From NCBI RefSeq assembly GCF_009727055.1, contig NC_052355.1, positions 50,237,691 through 50,301,690 on the forward strand: a DNA stretch of 64,000 nucleotides. The letters run 5' to 3'. The stretch is from Benincasa hispida. Lineage: Eukaryota; Streptophyta; Magnoliopsida; Cucurbitales; Cucurbitaceae. The notes below the pieces were generated by a model that did no database searches, had not been told where the DNA came from, and saw only the letters and a program-made list of their open reading frames with translations. Below are positions 35,496 to 47,250 of this stretch, in pieces. Both the position numbers and the translations under genes were made by a program. How positions within the stretch are numbered: the first letter of the stretch is position 1; every line of letters begins with the position of its first letter.

Positions 35496-36797
35496 GATTT
35501 GTTTTCTTCTCCTTTTATCTTCCTTGCCTTCATCTCATTTTCATGGCTATAACTGATTACTTAATAAGGAGAGAGAGAGAGTAAAGAGAATAGAGAAATG
35601 AAACTTGGCTTGTTGCCTACCTCATGTGAATGGTCATTTTCTTTTGTTTGTTGGTGGAAGTTTATACGTATTTCTTCAATCAAAACAAGAAAAAAAGCTT
35701 TAATTTGTATGGATGCTAAAGGGGCTTAATTCCAAGAATAATGTGATTTCTTTTTTTTTTTTTTTTTTAAACCCTAAAAAAAAGGTAAAAAAAATGGCAG
35801 TGGTGATTTTTTTTTTTTTTTTTTAAAAACAATGTTGTTCAGAAAATAAATTTGTGATTTAAGATTCACTCGAAAACTATTGATAAATTTGGGGTAGTTT
35901 GGTATTTAAGAAAATTGTGTACTTGGTACACGATTTCATGATTCACCTCATGTGCCACGAAGATGGCCAACTGTACAAGACACAGATGAATGGTGAAATA
36001 AGAGAGAAAACTAACACAGAGATTTCTTCCTTAATAGGCTTTTTTAAAAAAAAAAAATTATGACTGTACCGTCGGAGTAATTTCTTTGGAGCTGAAGCTT
36101 TTATCAAATTTGTACTTCAAACAACATTTGAGATGCATCAAACTTACAGAACTATATATTATATAATATATGGACTTAATGACAACAGTGGTGAAAAAAA
36201 GTTAAAAGATAACTTTAGAAAATTTATGATCTGTCTTAAATTTTGTACCTAAAAGTTGGAGGGTTCTTGAAAAACTATATGGGTCTAGTTCGTGATTCAG
36301 CCTGTCCAGCTGTCCATTTTCAGTGCTTTATTTCATCAAAAGTTACCATTTTTTCCTGCAAGATGAAAGCGCCGATGCCATTACTCCTTATAGGCAGGAC
36401 CACTAGATTATCGAATTCAAGATGATAATTCTGCATCCTCCGGGGACATTAATTGCTCACAGTTCATCCCCTCATTTACCATTTACATCTTGGAGGCCAT
36501 AACTCATAAAGAAGATAAACTTTTATTTTATTTCTTCAAAAGATGATAACAATCACATGATTTATCTGCCCCCTTCGCTGCCCTATCAATTCTTCAATTC
36601 TGAGCTTGCCTTGTTGACGTAGAGAGATTAATGACAAACAATTTTTTGTCCTCCCAACTTCTTGCCATTTCTCTTTCTTTGGACCCATCTGAGTGAGCCA
36701 GAATGAAGGAAATAATTTCAGCTACGAATCAATTAATAAACTTGAGATGTAAAGGCAGCTACAACAAGGGATGTGTAGAATTCAAATCTTAGGCACT
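35496..36797. other. Intergenic: KCR promoter and RGS1 3' flank
   Basis: Contains the (GA)n stretch at 35570-35584 just upstream of KCR, two poly-T runs (35752-35768, 35809-35824), and presumably the RGS1 3' untranslated region near 36430-36797. No further gene was seen. Confidence 0.6.
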
Positions 36798-39700
36798 TTA
36801 ATGGTCTGAGTCGTGAGTACTATCATGGCCAGAGCCCTTTGGAAATTGCTCTTGGTGGAAAGGATCATCCGCGCCTTGTACAGAACTCAATCTAGGAGAG
36901 AGGTTCCAACTTGCCATCTGTTCAAGGTCTCGCCCATTCGATCTCATACTCGTTTCTTCTTTTAACTTCAGAAAGAACATTGATGACCAGAAATCTTTTG
37001 CCAAATTCTTCAAGGAAAATAACAGGACAAAATACAGAGATGTGATGAAATTGAAATGAGTAAAAACTGAAAGTGAGAAGGGCAATAAAAATATTTACCA
37101 TTTTTATCAACTGTATCAGCTCATTTAGTGCATTATTAAAGAGATTGGGATCAGCCAGATCGAAAGTCGTCAATATCTCTTGACGGCATCGGTGAGAAAT
37201 GTTCACCTCCATTGTTGCACCTGTTGGATGAATGAAATATGCCGCTTTGAATAAAAACAGAGCTCACTTGTGTTCATACGTGAAAAAGCATAAACAAAAT
37301 TGATTCAAATCCTGCCAACTTGAGCACATTAAAAGGAAGTTTAATCCCAGAACATGGAAACTAAGAGTTATGTTATTTTCTTTTCTCACCGTGTCTTCCG
37401 TTTTTTGGTCCTTGAAACCGGTGCTAAGCTAAAAGGCTGGTTATACAACAGGGGGAAAGTTATTGGTCGCTTATATTTTTCATACAAAATTTGATAATTA
37501 ATAACCAACTTATACATTATAACTGTTAAGACTTAATCACCAGTTACCTTCATGCTTGTTGATCGTTCCTTCCCCACATGAAAGAGGACAAAGCAAGCAA
37601 TCACGCGTTTATGTTTTTATATAATGATAAGGACCAAATGTGAAAGCATAATGCCGATTTTTTTCTTTTCTTGAAAAAAGGTTAAAGGAGTTTGAATCAC
37701 TTGAAAATAAATGACATCGAAGTGATAATACAGTGACATTATGAGACTAGGTAGGAAACAAACGCTAGTGGGGAGCATGTACTCTATAGACTGCACTAAC
37801 TGTATTTCACATTATAATTGAGACCATAATGACCAAAACATTAAAGATTATATTTACCAAAGAAAGTGATTTTTAAGCCAACTGTCCCTGGTTCAAAAAG
37901 GAGTTACTTTTTTTTTATGCGGTCCAATCAGTATAAAAACTTCTACTCTACTCACAAGAATACATTAGAATGAAACTTAAGGCTGAAAAAGAGCATGACT
38001 GATTAAGTTTCAAGGATATATCAAATGCCCGAACCTGGTGTAATGTAGTTGTCAATTATATGTCTTGCCATATAGATTCTTCTCACAGGGTCGTCCAAAG
38101 GCAGTTTTCCTAGCTCATGCACTTCATCATAAAAGTGCACGTTCTCCCCAGCTAAGCAACTGCAATTGGGAAGGGGGGAAAAGTATGGTAATATGGTAAA
38201 ATAACAAGTAATTAAAGCCTCCAAATTGTTCTAGAGACCTTGGAGAGTTGCATGGGAAGAAGTTGCAAGGAAGCAGATAACCGAACAAAGCCAACATATG
38301 TTGAATATCCCAAAACGCATAAAAATATAAGTAAAAAAAGTGGACACTCCTTGAGCCAAAAGCTTGACACAAACTCCCACCAATGATATCAGCCTCTATC
38401 ACCACCTCTTCCCTATACATATATAAACCTTGGATACTAATAAATCCCAAAAACAAAGTCAAAGCCAACAAACCACTCAATCATAGCACATATTCAAACA
38501 AATTAACTACTGATAGCATCTTCTAGTTGAATCTTCAACATTGTTCTCTCTCTCTCTCTCGGAGACAAATACAGGAATAATTAAATACCTGTCGGCAAAA
38601 GCCATGAAAGACCGACGAAATCTTTTGTTCAGAAGTAATTTCTCCAGTGGTTCATTAGGATCTATGGCTGTTTCTGGTTCCGTTCGTAGTAACAATCCAC
38701 TGTCTGGTATGCCCAGAGCATGACCCATTGAGTCATATTCAAGTGCTTCCCTTTTTCTCAAACTGATTTGAGAAAGCAGTGGTTGTGAGCTTGAGATAGA
38801 GAAGAAGGTCAGCACAAGAATACTTGCCTGTGAAACATGCCAGGGAAATGTTAGGTAAATGGGCATAAGTCCGAAAAATGACTCAGATTACAAATGAACT
38901 ATTGATACCGTCAAATATTTCAAAGCAAGGTCCCAAAACATATATTCATATTTGCTGCCTAGCCCACTAGGGGAACAAAAAAATAGAAAAGCAGCACGGA
39001 AGCCATACCGTGACTAATAGCAGAAATCTAGAGGCAACCTGGAGTCCTAAGATCTCCTCATGGATTTCATTAGTGATATAGGCAGAAACCCAAAGTCCTG
39101 GAAGAACAAAGAACAAGTGAATAATTAATCCCAAATTTTGAGTCCTACAGTATCTATGCAAACATATTTACTTCAGACTGTAGAGCTTACCAGTTGATAA
39201 AATGGACAGAAAATTTTTCTTTCCATAAATTAGTTTGTGATACTAAAAGATGATCGTCAACGATATAGATCGCAAGGTAACTACGAACAGAATGCCACTA
39301 CAAAAGTTCAAAGAGGTGACAAGTATTTTTAAAGTGTGACATGCAGTAAATCAAAATCATCCTCGAGATCTAGGTTTTATGTGCAATTTTTATTTTTCAT
39401 TATTATACTGTTAAAAAATGTTCTTTTTTAAGGTAAACAATTAAACATGTAAAAAGGCTTTTGAAAGATTGCATTAAAGATGGAGGTTTTTTCGGAGGAG
39501 ATTGTAATTTCAATTCAATATGTTTAAACTAAAACAGCAAATAATCCTGTTACCTTAACCAAAACCCTTAGTTTCCAGTCTATCTTAGCATAAATTGAAG
39601 CTAATGAAAAAAAAAAATCCCCATAAAAATTTTTCACGAATTACTTTGATCCTTTTTAACTGGCACCTATTAAGTTTTTGTCTTCCATCAGTTGAGATTT

Positions 39701-40046
39701 GGCAAACAAAAAATAAAATTTTATCTGCATCATATACTATGCTCATCAAAGAAAAACATCAGAGGCCTGGCTTACCAATTGAAGATGCGGAGACTATTAT
39801 TCCCTTCCACAGATCTCTAAGCTCATCGAATCTGAACTCTATATGACGAACAGCCCATGTAAGTACAATCAAAGTACCAACATATAGGATATGAAGAGAC
39901 ATGATTGGAATAGTCCACTGAGGCCCCATGTGGCACCTATAATTTAGAGGCTTCTTGACACTGATAACTGCAGAAGAAAATGAAAAATTCTTGTTAAAAC
40001 TCTCTTCAGAAGTAACAAAAAAAATATGTATATAGTAACAAAAAAA

Positions 40047-40078
<32 letters not shown>

Positions 40079-41516
40079 CTTGAACTGGTAATACCTCATG
40101 TATAAAACATATTGAGGAAGATAAAGTATTGTCATCAAGTAAGTGAAAGAAGTTGATATTTCGTGCATATTGGTTTTAAATTAATTAAGTTCATTATTTC
40201 AGTGTTCAAATAATTCGTGGACTCTCACATGTAGCCCCAGAAATCCACGGCACTAGAATTAGTGGAAGGAAGATGTATGTTTTGATGGGTGGTAGACGCC
40301 GCCTGAAAATCAAAAATCAAATCCAAAAGAACATTAGGAAGGGGGGAGTATAGCAGAATATCTGAGCTTTCTAGTCCTCTATTCCATAAACTAAGTTTAC
40401 TTACCTTACAAAAATGTAATATAGTTGGAAGGTTTGTGTTATCCGACTGCTCAGCAGCAAACCAAATCCAAGGGGACCTTCAACCCACACTAGAGCAAGA
40501 AATGGAAAATAAAATTTGGGAAGAAAGTAATAACAAATATTTGAGAACTCTATTTGATAGGAAGTTTCTAAATTCTAATGATGACAAAAGTATGGAAACC
40601 TGCCCAAATATAGCAAGACCTCCACCGCTGCCTCTTGAATTTAAGAAAACTAACAGATATCTGAACAGAGAGACAGAAAGGTGGCATAAATTACACCTCA
40701 AATCGTAAAATGGAAAAAAGAATAAACAGTAATATAAATTGTTCCATAGCCTACCACAATTGAAAGCAGAAGATTGAGGCTAGCAAAAACTTGAATTACT
40801 GGAATCCAAAAGCGGCTGCCTTTGGGAAGAGGAAGCTTGTAAATCACATATGGTAATATTGACCGAAAGATCAGCCTGAATAGCAAGAAAGTAGAATATC
40901 AAACAGATAAACTAACAATAAATCAACAGGAGCAAAAGTGGGATGAGCTTAGCCTTCAAATACCAACTAGCTCAGTTCTAAAAGATAATACTGCATAGCC
41001 CCACTCGTTAACAACGAAGAGGAATCAATTCTCTAACAACAAGTTGCAGATGCTTTCCATTTCTTACAAAGAAAATGACGTTCCACGTAAACGAACTAAA
41101 ACTCAACTCATCCAAGAAACGATAGAAGTTGGAGTAAGAGAGAGATATAATCAACTCAGCTTCGAATTAAAACGATCCACAAGTAAAAGAAGCAACTCAA
41201 ACAGGCCAGGATTCACTACAACACTCTCAACTCCGTTGAAGAGCAGAGTGTAGTAGGAGCAAACAAAAGAACTCATACACACATAACAGACTGAGAAAAA
41301 TGAGCCAAATCGTTGGATCGTTTGAAGTTAAAGGAGAACAACAACCAAATTTAAGCATTAGGTCAGAGAATCAACAAGCAAATCACTTCATAACTAGCAG
41401 AAGCGAGAATAGATTAAAGAGCAGAAGAAAGAAACTCACAAAGTCATACAAAGTGCAGCAAAAGCAATTGCGATGTAATCGCTGGGGCAGCCACCGTCGA
41501 CGGCACAGCGCGCCAT
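36798..41516 (-). CDS. RGS1: Regulator of G-protein signalling 1 (7TM-RGS)
   Basis: A plasma-membrane protein that speeds GTP hydrolysis by the plant G-alpha subunit; it acts in sugar and defence signalling. Eleven exons on the minus strand: 41516-41440, 40875-40755, 40660-40600, 40489-40405, 40302-40229, 39967-39776, 39097-39009, 38827-38589, 38159-38035, 37220-37099 and 37007-36798. All junctions keep phase and give 464 codons, against about 459 in Arabidopsis. The N-terminus [16 protein letters not shown] begins a seven-helix part ([49 protein letters not shown]). The RGS box runs from about residue 290 ([59 protein letters not shown]). The C-terminal tail keeps [14 protein letters not shown], the cluster phosphorylated in Arabidopsis RGS1 to drive endocytosis. 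It looks functional. Confidence 0.95.
38541..38562. repeat. (CT)n microsatellite in an RGS1 intron
   Basis: A short run of CT dinucleotides in the intron between the 38827-38589 and 38159-38035 exons. Confidence 0.8.
40046..40079. repeat. (AT)n microsatellite in an RGS1 intron
   Basis: An AT run within the intron between the 40302-40229 and 39967-39776 exons, preceded by two copies of AACAAAAAAAATATGTATATA. Confidence 0.85.
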
Positions 41517-41631
41517 TTTGCTTCTCCTTTTGCATCCGTTCAGATAAATAGCCTTCTTCTTTGATGCAACGAATCAATAACTTGAAGAAACCATTCTGAT
41601 TCGTGAGAAATTCTTGATATAGTCAGTTGAT

Positions 41632-41632
41632 T

Positions 41633-41687
<55 letters not shown>
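41632..41687. repeat. (AATC)n tetranucleotide microsatellite upstream of RGS1
   Basis: About a dozen AATC units lie 116-171 bp upstream of the RGS1 start codon, probably in the 5' untranslated region or core promoter. Being a clean repeat next to an intact gene, its length is likely to vary. Confidence 0.95.
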
Positions 41688-42194
41688 CTCCATTTTCCAA
41701 TAATCGATTGATGATTGTTCTTGTTAGGGTCGTCTTCCTTTTCACTTTTCAGAGTTCACTGCCACGTTAGTATCGAAGTTTGACTGAAAGCTTATATTGT
41801 CCGAATATTCAAACTCATTTTATTGACTAAATTGGCGATAGTGTGCTGACGAGTCTTGCTCTAGACGACATGTCGTCCAGCATTTATTGAAACTCAAAGA
41901 TTCTCTCTCTCTCTCTCTCTTTCTTTTTTCCATTTAATTTTGTATCATAACATTGGGATGGTACATGAATTTAGCAAATACTATCAGCAAGTACACATTT
42001 TGTTACGTCATCTACAATATTTATAAAATCTTAATTTTGTTCCAACATATTAATATTTTCAATTACATTCTTGACATTGAAATTTCCCCCTTTATAGTAA
42101 TATTGACATTAAATAATGAAATTATTATGCTATAAAATTCGAGTCTGGTAAATAGTGACCTAAAATAATAGGAAAAAATGAAATATGTCCTACC
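41688..42194. other. RGS1 upstream region
   Basis: Promoter-side DNA of RGS1 with a (CT)n tract at 41903-41922, read as GA on the gene's strand. No gene or element was recognised. Confidence 0.5.
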
Positions 42195-42946
42195 CTTATG
42201 TGATATAATTGATATTATGTATGAGATACATTATTTGGAGGAATTGATATAAATATGATTTATATCAAGTACCATAAAATAGAAAAAGAACTATGGTTTA
42301 TATGTTTCATAAGATAAAATATTAAAACTATAGGTTATAAATATAATATGATAAGTTGGTTATCATATTTATTTATAATTATTAATTATATGATAATTAA
42401 TTCTTTTTCTCTAATAACGATTGAGTTGGAGGTTATTGGAAGTTTTATGGTAATCGTGAGATAAAAGGAAATTTTTTTTCCTAATTTAGAAGTTAATTCA
42501 TTCGAAAAGTTCTCACTGAGACAAGCTATCAAGTGAAAGAGTTTCACTAAGCGATAACGTTGATAAAAACTAAACGATCGTGTAGAGTTGACTATATGAT
42601 AGTCATTCAGATGATCGTAGCTACACAATTGAGTAGCAAAGCCTATGTGATAGGCTTCAGTTTACTAAACGATCGAGCACATCGCCTATGCGATAGACTA
42701 GCTTTTTATCTCCCACTTGCTCGATCATCTACTCGATCGTAGACCTCTAGTCTCTTCCTCAAGCCAAAATCATACAAAGCCCACAAGTCCTGGATTCTCA
42801 CACTGAGAATACCAAAGTAACTATTGTGGTAGTGTCTTTACTCAGTTTGTGAATTGAGTTGAACTCGATTGGGTTCGAGGTGTTGTTGGTTGTTCGTGTT
42901 GTTCATGTGGTGATCGTTGCGTTCGAGCGTTGTTGTCTGTGAACGC
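42195..42946 (+). mobile_element. LF1 LTR, 3' half, left of an inserted solo LTR
   Basis: It runs parallel to the 3' half of the LTR at 29294-31235: GTGATATAATTGATATTATG, GATTTATATCAAGTACCAT, AACTATAGGTTATA, GATAAGTTGGTTATCATAT. It breaks at 42946 where an LF2 LTR starts and resumes at 44834. The 5' half is missing. Confidence 0.8.
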
Positions 42947-44833
42947 TGATAACTTGTAGAAATACAAGTTATTTATACTGCTTTATTTAGATATTGTGGC
43001 CAAAAGGAAGGAAAGTTGCATCAATTGTATGGAAATTAACTAAGAAATACAAGAATTATAAATTGTCGTCAATACACCCACTGACACCATTGCGATGGTA
43101 GAAAAGAATATTTCAAGTCTGTTTTGCAAGAAATCAAGTTACCGTATGCGTTCATGGCTTAAGATAAAAAAGAACAACGCATCTACGTCGCATTGCACCA
43201 ATCATTCAGAAATGAATAGACGATCAACGCAATGACGGCGCATACGACAATCGATCAAGAGCTAAGCGATCAATGCAACTTTAACCGCATGTAGTAATAA
43301 AAAAACAACACCGCATGCGGGCAAACGATCGAAGATGCAAAAGAGCAACGCAATTGCGGAGGATCCAAAACGTGTACAGCTGACCGTTGTGCATTTCTGA
43401 CGGGATTGATTGCATAACAGAAGGAATATTCACTCCACCATTTCCGGAATTGCCATAACAATAAAGTGGGGTCCACACTGCAGAGAGTCAAAGCTGAGCC
43501 TATAAATAGCCTATGAAATTCTATGAGAAAATATACTTGATACGAGCATATTTTGATATTTTGTATATTGAGAGAGACTGGTCTTAGTGCTGATCGGAGA
43601 AGATTCGGGAAGATTTAAGAGACAAGGCCGAAAGGTGAGTCTCAGGGTAAATCTTTTCTATCCCCGCCGTGAAGCTCTGTACCAAGGTCACTCCTACCTG
43701 ACAAGCAAGCCTAAGAGGGACGCTCTTCCTTCCATTCACTCCATTCGCGGGCAAGTAAATCCACCGTCCAGATCTGTGTCAAGACGTTGGCACTCTTCTG
43801 TATTTGTTTCTATCTCTTATCATCAATTGTATCCATCTTCTTAAATCTCTATCATTCACACCATGTATCAGATGCTAAATATTAGTATTGAATGTCATGA
43901 TCATTTTCATCTCCATCTTTCTGTCTATTTCCATTCCTCCATTAATCGCTTTCTCCATGATGTTTTCTTACTCCCTTGTTAATTAGAATGAATTAAACAA
44001 GTAAATTAATATGTGCTAAAGAAATAAAAAAATGTTTAGCTAAATCATGCTAGACGGCATCTTCACCTGTGAGAGCAGAAGTGAAGATGCCATTTTGCCT
44101 GTCGAGAGAAGGTTAGAAGAATGCGTTAACTAAAGTGAGAAGTACTTCTAGAGATGGAAGCAACCTTGTGTTCATTACGTTCATCCTTGTTTCACTACAG
44201 AGATGTGAGAACACGACCGATCACCGAGAGGTGTACGCCAAGGGAAAGCTGAACCGTAGTTATATCTTTAACGCAATTAATGAACTTACGATGTTTATAT
44301 TAATTAACCTTTCTATCTCTGTTTCATACATAAAGACTTGCCACCACATAACACGACCCTTTGTATAATCTTCACAGTCAGTCTCAATCTCAGTATCATG
44401 TATCAGTATCCTGTATCTTGTATCATAATAGCTTAGGTTTACTTTTATCGCATTTTATTTTATTATCGCAATTTTACTTTACCGCATATTTTACTTTACC
44501 ACAATTTTAAATACCTGTATAAACCAATCTTTTATTAATTGAAAAACCCTCGGTCACATATATCACGAACGTAACGCATTAACTACACAATCCCTGTGTT
44601 CGACCTCGGATCACTCCGAGAAACTTGCGGTGAAATTATACTTGGTTTCAATGCAAGGAAACTTGTGACAACGCATAGCATACTACAAGCATTCCATTAA
44701 TAACGCATACATCTAGAAGTAGTATCACATTACATTACACACATTATGCGCTTACAAGTTTATAGACTTGTATCATGCATCATATATCGTAGTGCATGTG
44801 CTTAAAATAGAAACAATAAATTTTATGGTTACA
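42947..44833 (+). mobile_element. Solo LTR of Athila-like family LF2
   Basis: 1887 bp from TGATAACTTGTAG to GGTTACA, flanked by AACGC (42942-42946) and GACGC (44834-44838), a 5-bp TSD with one transition. A TATA box (CCTATAAATAG) lies at about 43498-43508. The sequence matches the minus-strand LTRs at 54170-55431 and 62132-63964 (TAGAAATACAAGTTATTTAT, GACAACGCATAGCATACT). It has no primer site and no coding region, so it is a solo LTR. Confidence 0.93.
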
Positions 44834-44984
44834 GACGCATTGTAGATTATTCGAGGGGTTTTTGAAGAATGGTTCTTCAAAGGTACGTATACTCTATCCC
44901 TTGACTTATGTGGTAGCATGTTGTAAGTTCTGTACATGCATGACCTGTTAGTTTCCGTTTAAGACTGTAATTGTTTGTATTCAA
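44834..44984 (+). mobile_element. End of the split LF1 LTR and leader of a copia element
   Basis: CAAAGGTACGTATACTCTATCCC is like the 3' end of the LTR at 24222-26032 (CAAAGGTTGTATTCTCTAACC). The boundary to the gag region that follows is unclear, and no primer site TGGTATCAGAGC is seen. Confidence 0.6.
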
Positions 44985-45887
44985 TTGAATGAAATTTGGA
45001 ACGATCTCTTCTGTTGCTCATGGAAATCCTCGTGTTTGATTTCCTTCAGAGAGAATCTAAATGAAAAAGTTGTTGCAATAATCAAGATGTATTTGTCAAT
45101 GAATGTTGCTAGTCGTATAGCCGATGAGACTATCGTAGTGAAGTGGATGGAAGTGCTTACAAACAAGTATGAGAACCCATTTGCCAATAGTAAGGCTTGT
45201 CTTCTAAAGGAGTATTTTTATATGCAATGTTTGAGGATGTTTTTGTAAATTTCTATGTTAATGAGGTTACCACTTTAATTAATCAGTTAAGATCTGTTAA
45301 GATAGAATTTACTAATCAAGTGTATGCTATTCAATTATTGATGTCTTTACCTGATAGTTGGGAGACCATGAAAACTGTAGTGTCTAATTCAATAAGGGAT
45401 AGTTTTTAGGGATTTGTGATTTAACTACATCTAAAGAAATTTGTAGGAAAGATAGTAGTAAAGAATCTACTGTAGGTTCAACTTTAATGGTGGCTAAAGG
45501 TAAAGGCAAGATGGACTCTGAAAACGATGGGTCGAGTAGCAGTAATAAAAAGTGGAAGAATAGGAATAAGGAGATAAAGTATTTTTACTGTTGCAAGAAA
45601 GATCACTTCAAAAATCAGTGTAGGAAATCAGAAGATGATCATAAAAGAAAACATGAGGTAAATTTGATTGAAGTCGGAGAAGTAACAATAAATCTGGTTG
45701 AAATTGATGAAGAAATAATTAATGATGTCTATGCTTGTGGTGAGAGTTACACAAAAAGTAGTAGCTACTCATCTGAATGGACAATTGATACAACACATAG
45801 CTTCAGATAGAAGTCTATTCTCACTTTTCACATCAGGACATCGTGGTCTAATGAGAATGAGGAATGATAGAGTTTCCAAGATTGTCG
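44985..45887 (+). pseudogene. Copia gag and start of protease
   Basis: Readable in two shifted frames and then a third: VVAIIKMYLSMNVASRIADE (from 45070), VNFYVNEVTTLINQLRSVKI and IQLLMSLPDSWETMKT (45250-45380), a stop near 45407, then KGKGKMDSENDGSSSS, a zinc knuckle read as YFYCCKKDHFKNQCRK near 45580, and SSEWTIDTTHS at the protease active site. The order is that of a Tnt1/SIRE-type copia gag. The knuckle lacks its first cysteine (Tyr instead) and the protease lost its Asp-Ser pair. It ends where a further LF1 LTR begins at 45888. Confidence 0.85.
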
Positions 45888-46319
45888 TGTTGGGGTTAAT
45901 GCCCTAAAATCTTGTGTCTTGTAGTTTGTAAACAGTTTGTATGAACACTTGTGTTGTTAATATATGATATTTACTTCACAAACCAATAAACATAAAATCT
46001 CTGGTTATCTGGATGTGACTCAAGCATGTATGTGGTGACATACAAGTGGATCATGTCTTGAGTGATAACCAAAATGGTCTGTAGTATATGGATATAGGAG
46101 GGAAACCTTATCCTGGTAACGCTACGAATGCGGCCCGCTTTGTGGAATGGTCACAAGTGTTGTGACTTGTCACAGATGGTCTGATCTTGACCATTCGTGT
46201 TGGCAACATGCGAACAGGGGCATCCTCTACAAAGAGTTTGTATAAGACCTGACCACGAAGTGTTAACGTCTCATTATATAACACCGTTCATGACAGAGAC
46301 TTCACTTCACTAGGATGAC
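45888..46319 (+). mobile_element. LF1 LTR fragment (5' quarter)
   Basis: TGTTGGGGTTAATGCCCTAAAATC starts an LTR like 29294, continuing through GTGGATCATGTCTTGAGTGATAACC and GGTCTGATCTTGACCATTCG. It was inserted into the gag-protease frame of the preceding copia (its left neighbour reads KIV) and is itself broken at 46320 by an LF2 LTR. Confidence 0.9.
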
Positions 46320-46429
46320 TGATAACGGTCAGAAATGCACGTTATTACAGCGCAAAGTTATAAAACAATGCAGGATTGTGTTGATCAAAATATACAATAT
46401 TGCATCCAAAAGCATTAAATTCACAACAC

Positions 46430-47250
46430 AGCCGATTGAGCAAAAATGAGTGGATGGTTAGAAACACCAAGATATACAAAGGATTAGTAATGGAGATTTT
46501 CAAAATTATCCAAAAAAAGGACATTTTTGCAAAATGCATAATATAAAAAGAATACGAATTGGGGCTTTAAGTTTGTAGAAATGATCAGGCAGTACTCCCC
46601 ACGATTCCGATCCAGAGTATACGCCTATCCACCCATTAAATCAATGACTATCGGAAATGAAATAATCCCTTATTTAGTAAGTTCCCTTTTTCTCAGAAAG
46701 AAGAATAGGAACGAAAAAAAAAAATGGAAAGAATCCAATTACAACAACAAAAAAAAAAAGAGATCTTTTTTATTGTTTCTTATCTCCATTCCTATATGAA
46801 TTTCTTTCCTATCTCCTTATCATAGAGATAGAATTCATGAACTAAAACTAATGGAATAGCCAATTTTTTTTTTCGTAATTGAAAACGATGGGTTATTGAT
46901 AGCTGTGTTATCGTAAAAGTCTAAGGTTTGAAAAAAAAATAGACGGCACTAGTATATTTAAAAAAATCTTGTTTTTTTTAACATGAAGAAATAAAGAAGC
47001 CATTGCAATTGCTGGAAATACTAGGCCCACTAAAGGCACAAAAATAGAGGGTAAGGTGATGAGAGTTGTCATAGAATAGATACCTCGACTTAATATTTGT
47101 ACCTGTTATTTATTGTTATATTAATTGTTATATTAATATTTTACCTGTTATTTATTGATTGTTATAAAAGGTATCTTATAATTATACTAATTCATATATA
47201 ATTATACTAATTCATATATAATTATACTAAGTACTATATACGTTACAATT
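46430..47250 (-). other. Nuclear plastid DNA insertion (NUPT), psaI region
   Basis: The core at about 46900-47250 reads as plastid psaI with its upstream spacer: AT-rich 20-bp tandem repeats at 47180-47235, AAATAACAGGTA twice, then the gene. The left part (46430-46900) looks like the plastid DNA on the other side of psaI, but I could not name it for certain. The insertion splits an LF2 LTR. Exact edges need alignment to a plastome. Confidence 0.75.
46908..47072 (-). pseudogene. psaI: psaI (photosystem I subunit VIII) in plastid insertion
   Basis: PsaI is a single-helix subunit of photosystem I, about 36 residues, plastid-encoded. Here the minus frame from 47072 starts MTTL and continues [28 protein letters not shown] to about residue 35. 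It then runs on past the usual end (position 46965) for 19 further codons because the stop is lost, and the usual Gln of the HVQKNK end is Lys. In the nucleus, without plastid signals, it should be inert. Confidence 0.88.

Noticed and set aside
34878..35552. Plus-strand frames over the KCR gene
   Set aside because: Antisense shadows of exon 1 of the reductase.
38127..38480. 117-codon minus frame in the RGS1 gene
   Set aside because: It lies mostly in the intron between the 38589 and 38159 exon borders.
43270..43844. Frames of 65-85 codons
   Set aside because: They lie within the LF2 solo LTR.
46581..46799. 72-codon plus frame in the plastid-like segment
   Set aside because: It lies on the strand opposite psaI, in what looks like a plastid spacer, with a poly-A/Lys-rich end; no known product.
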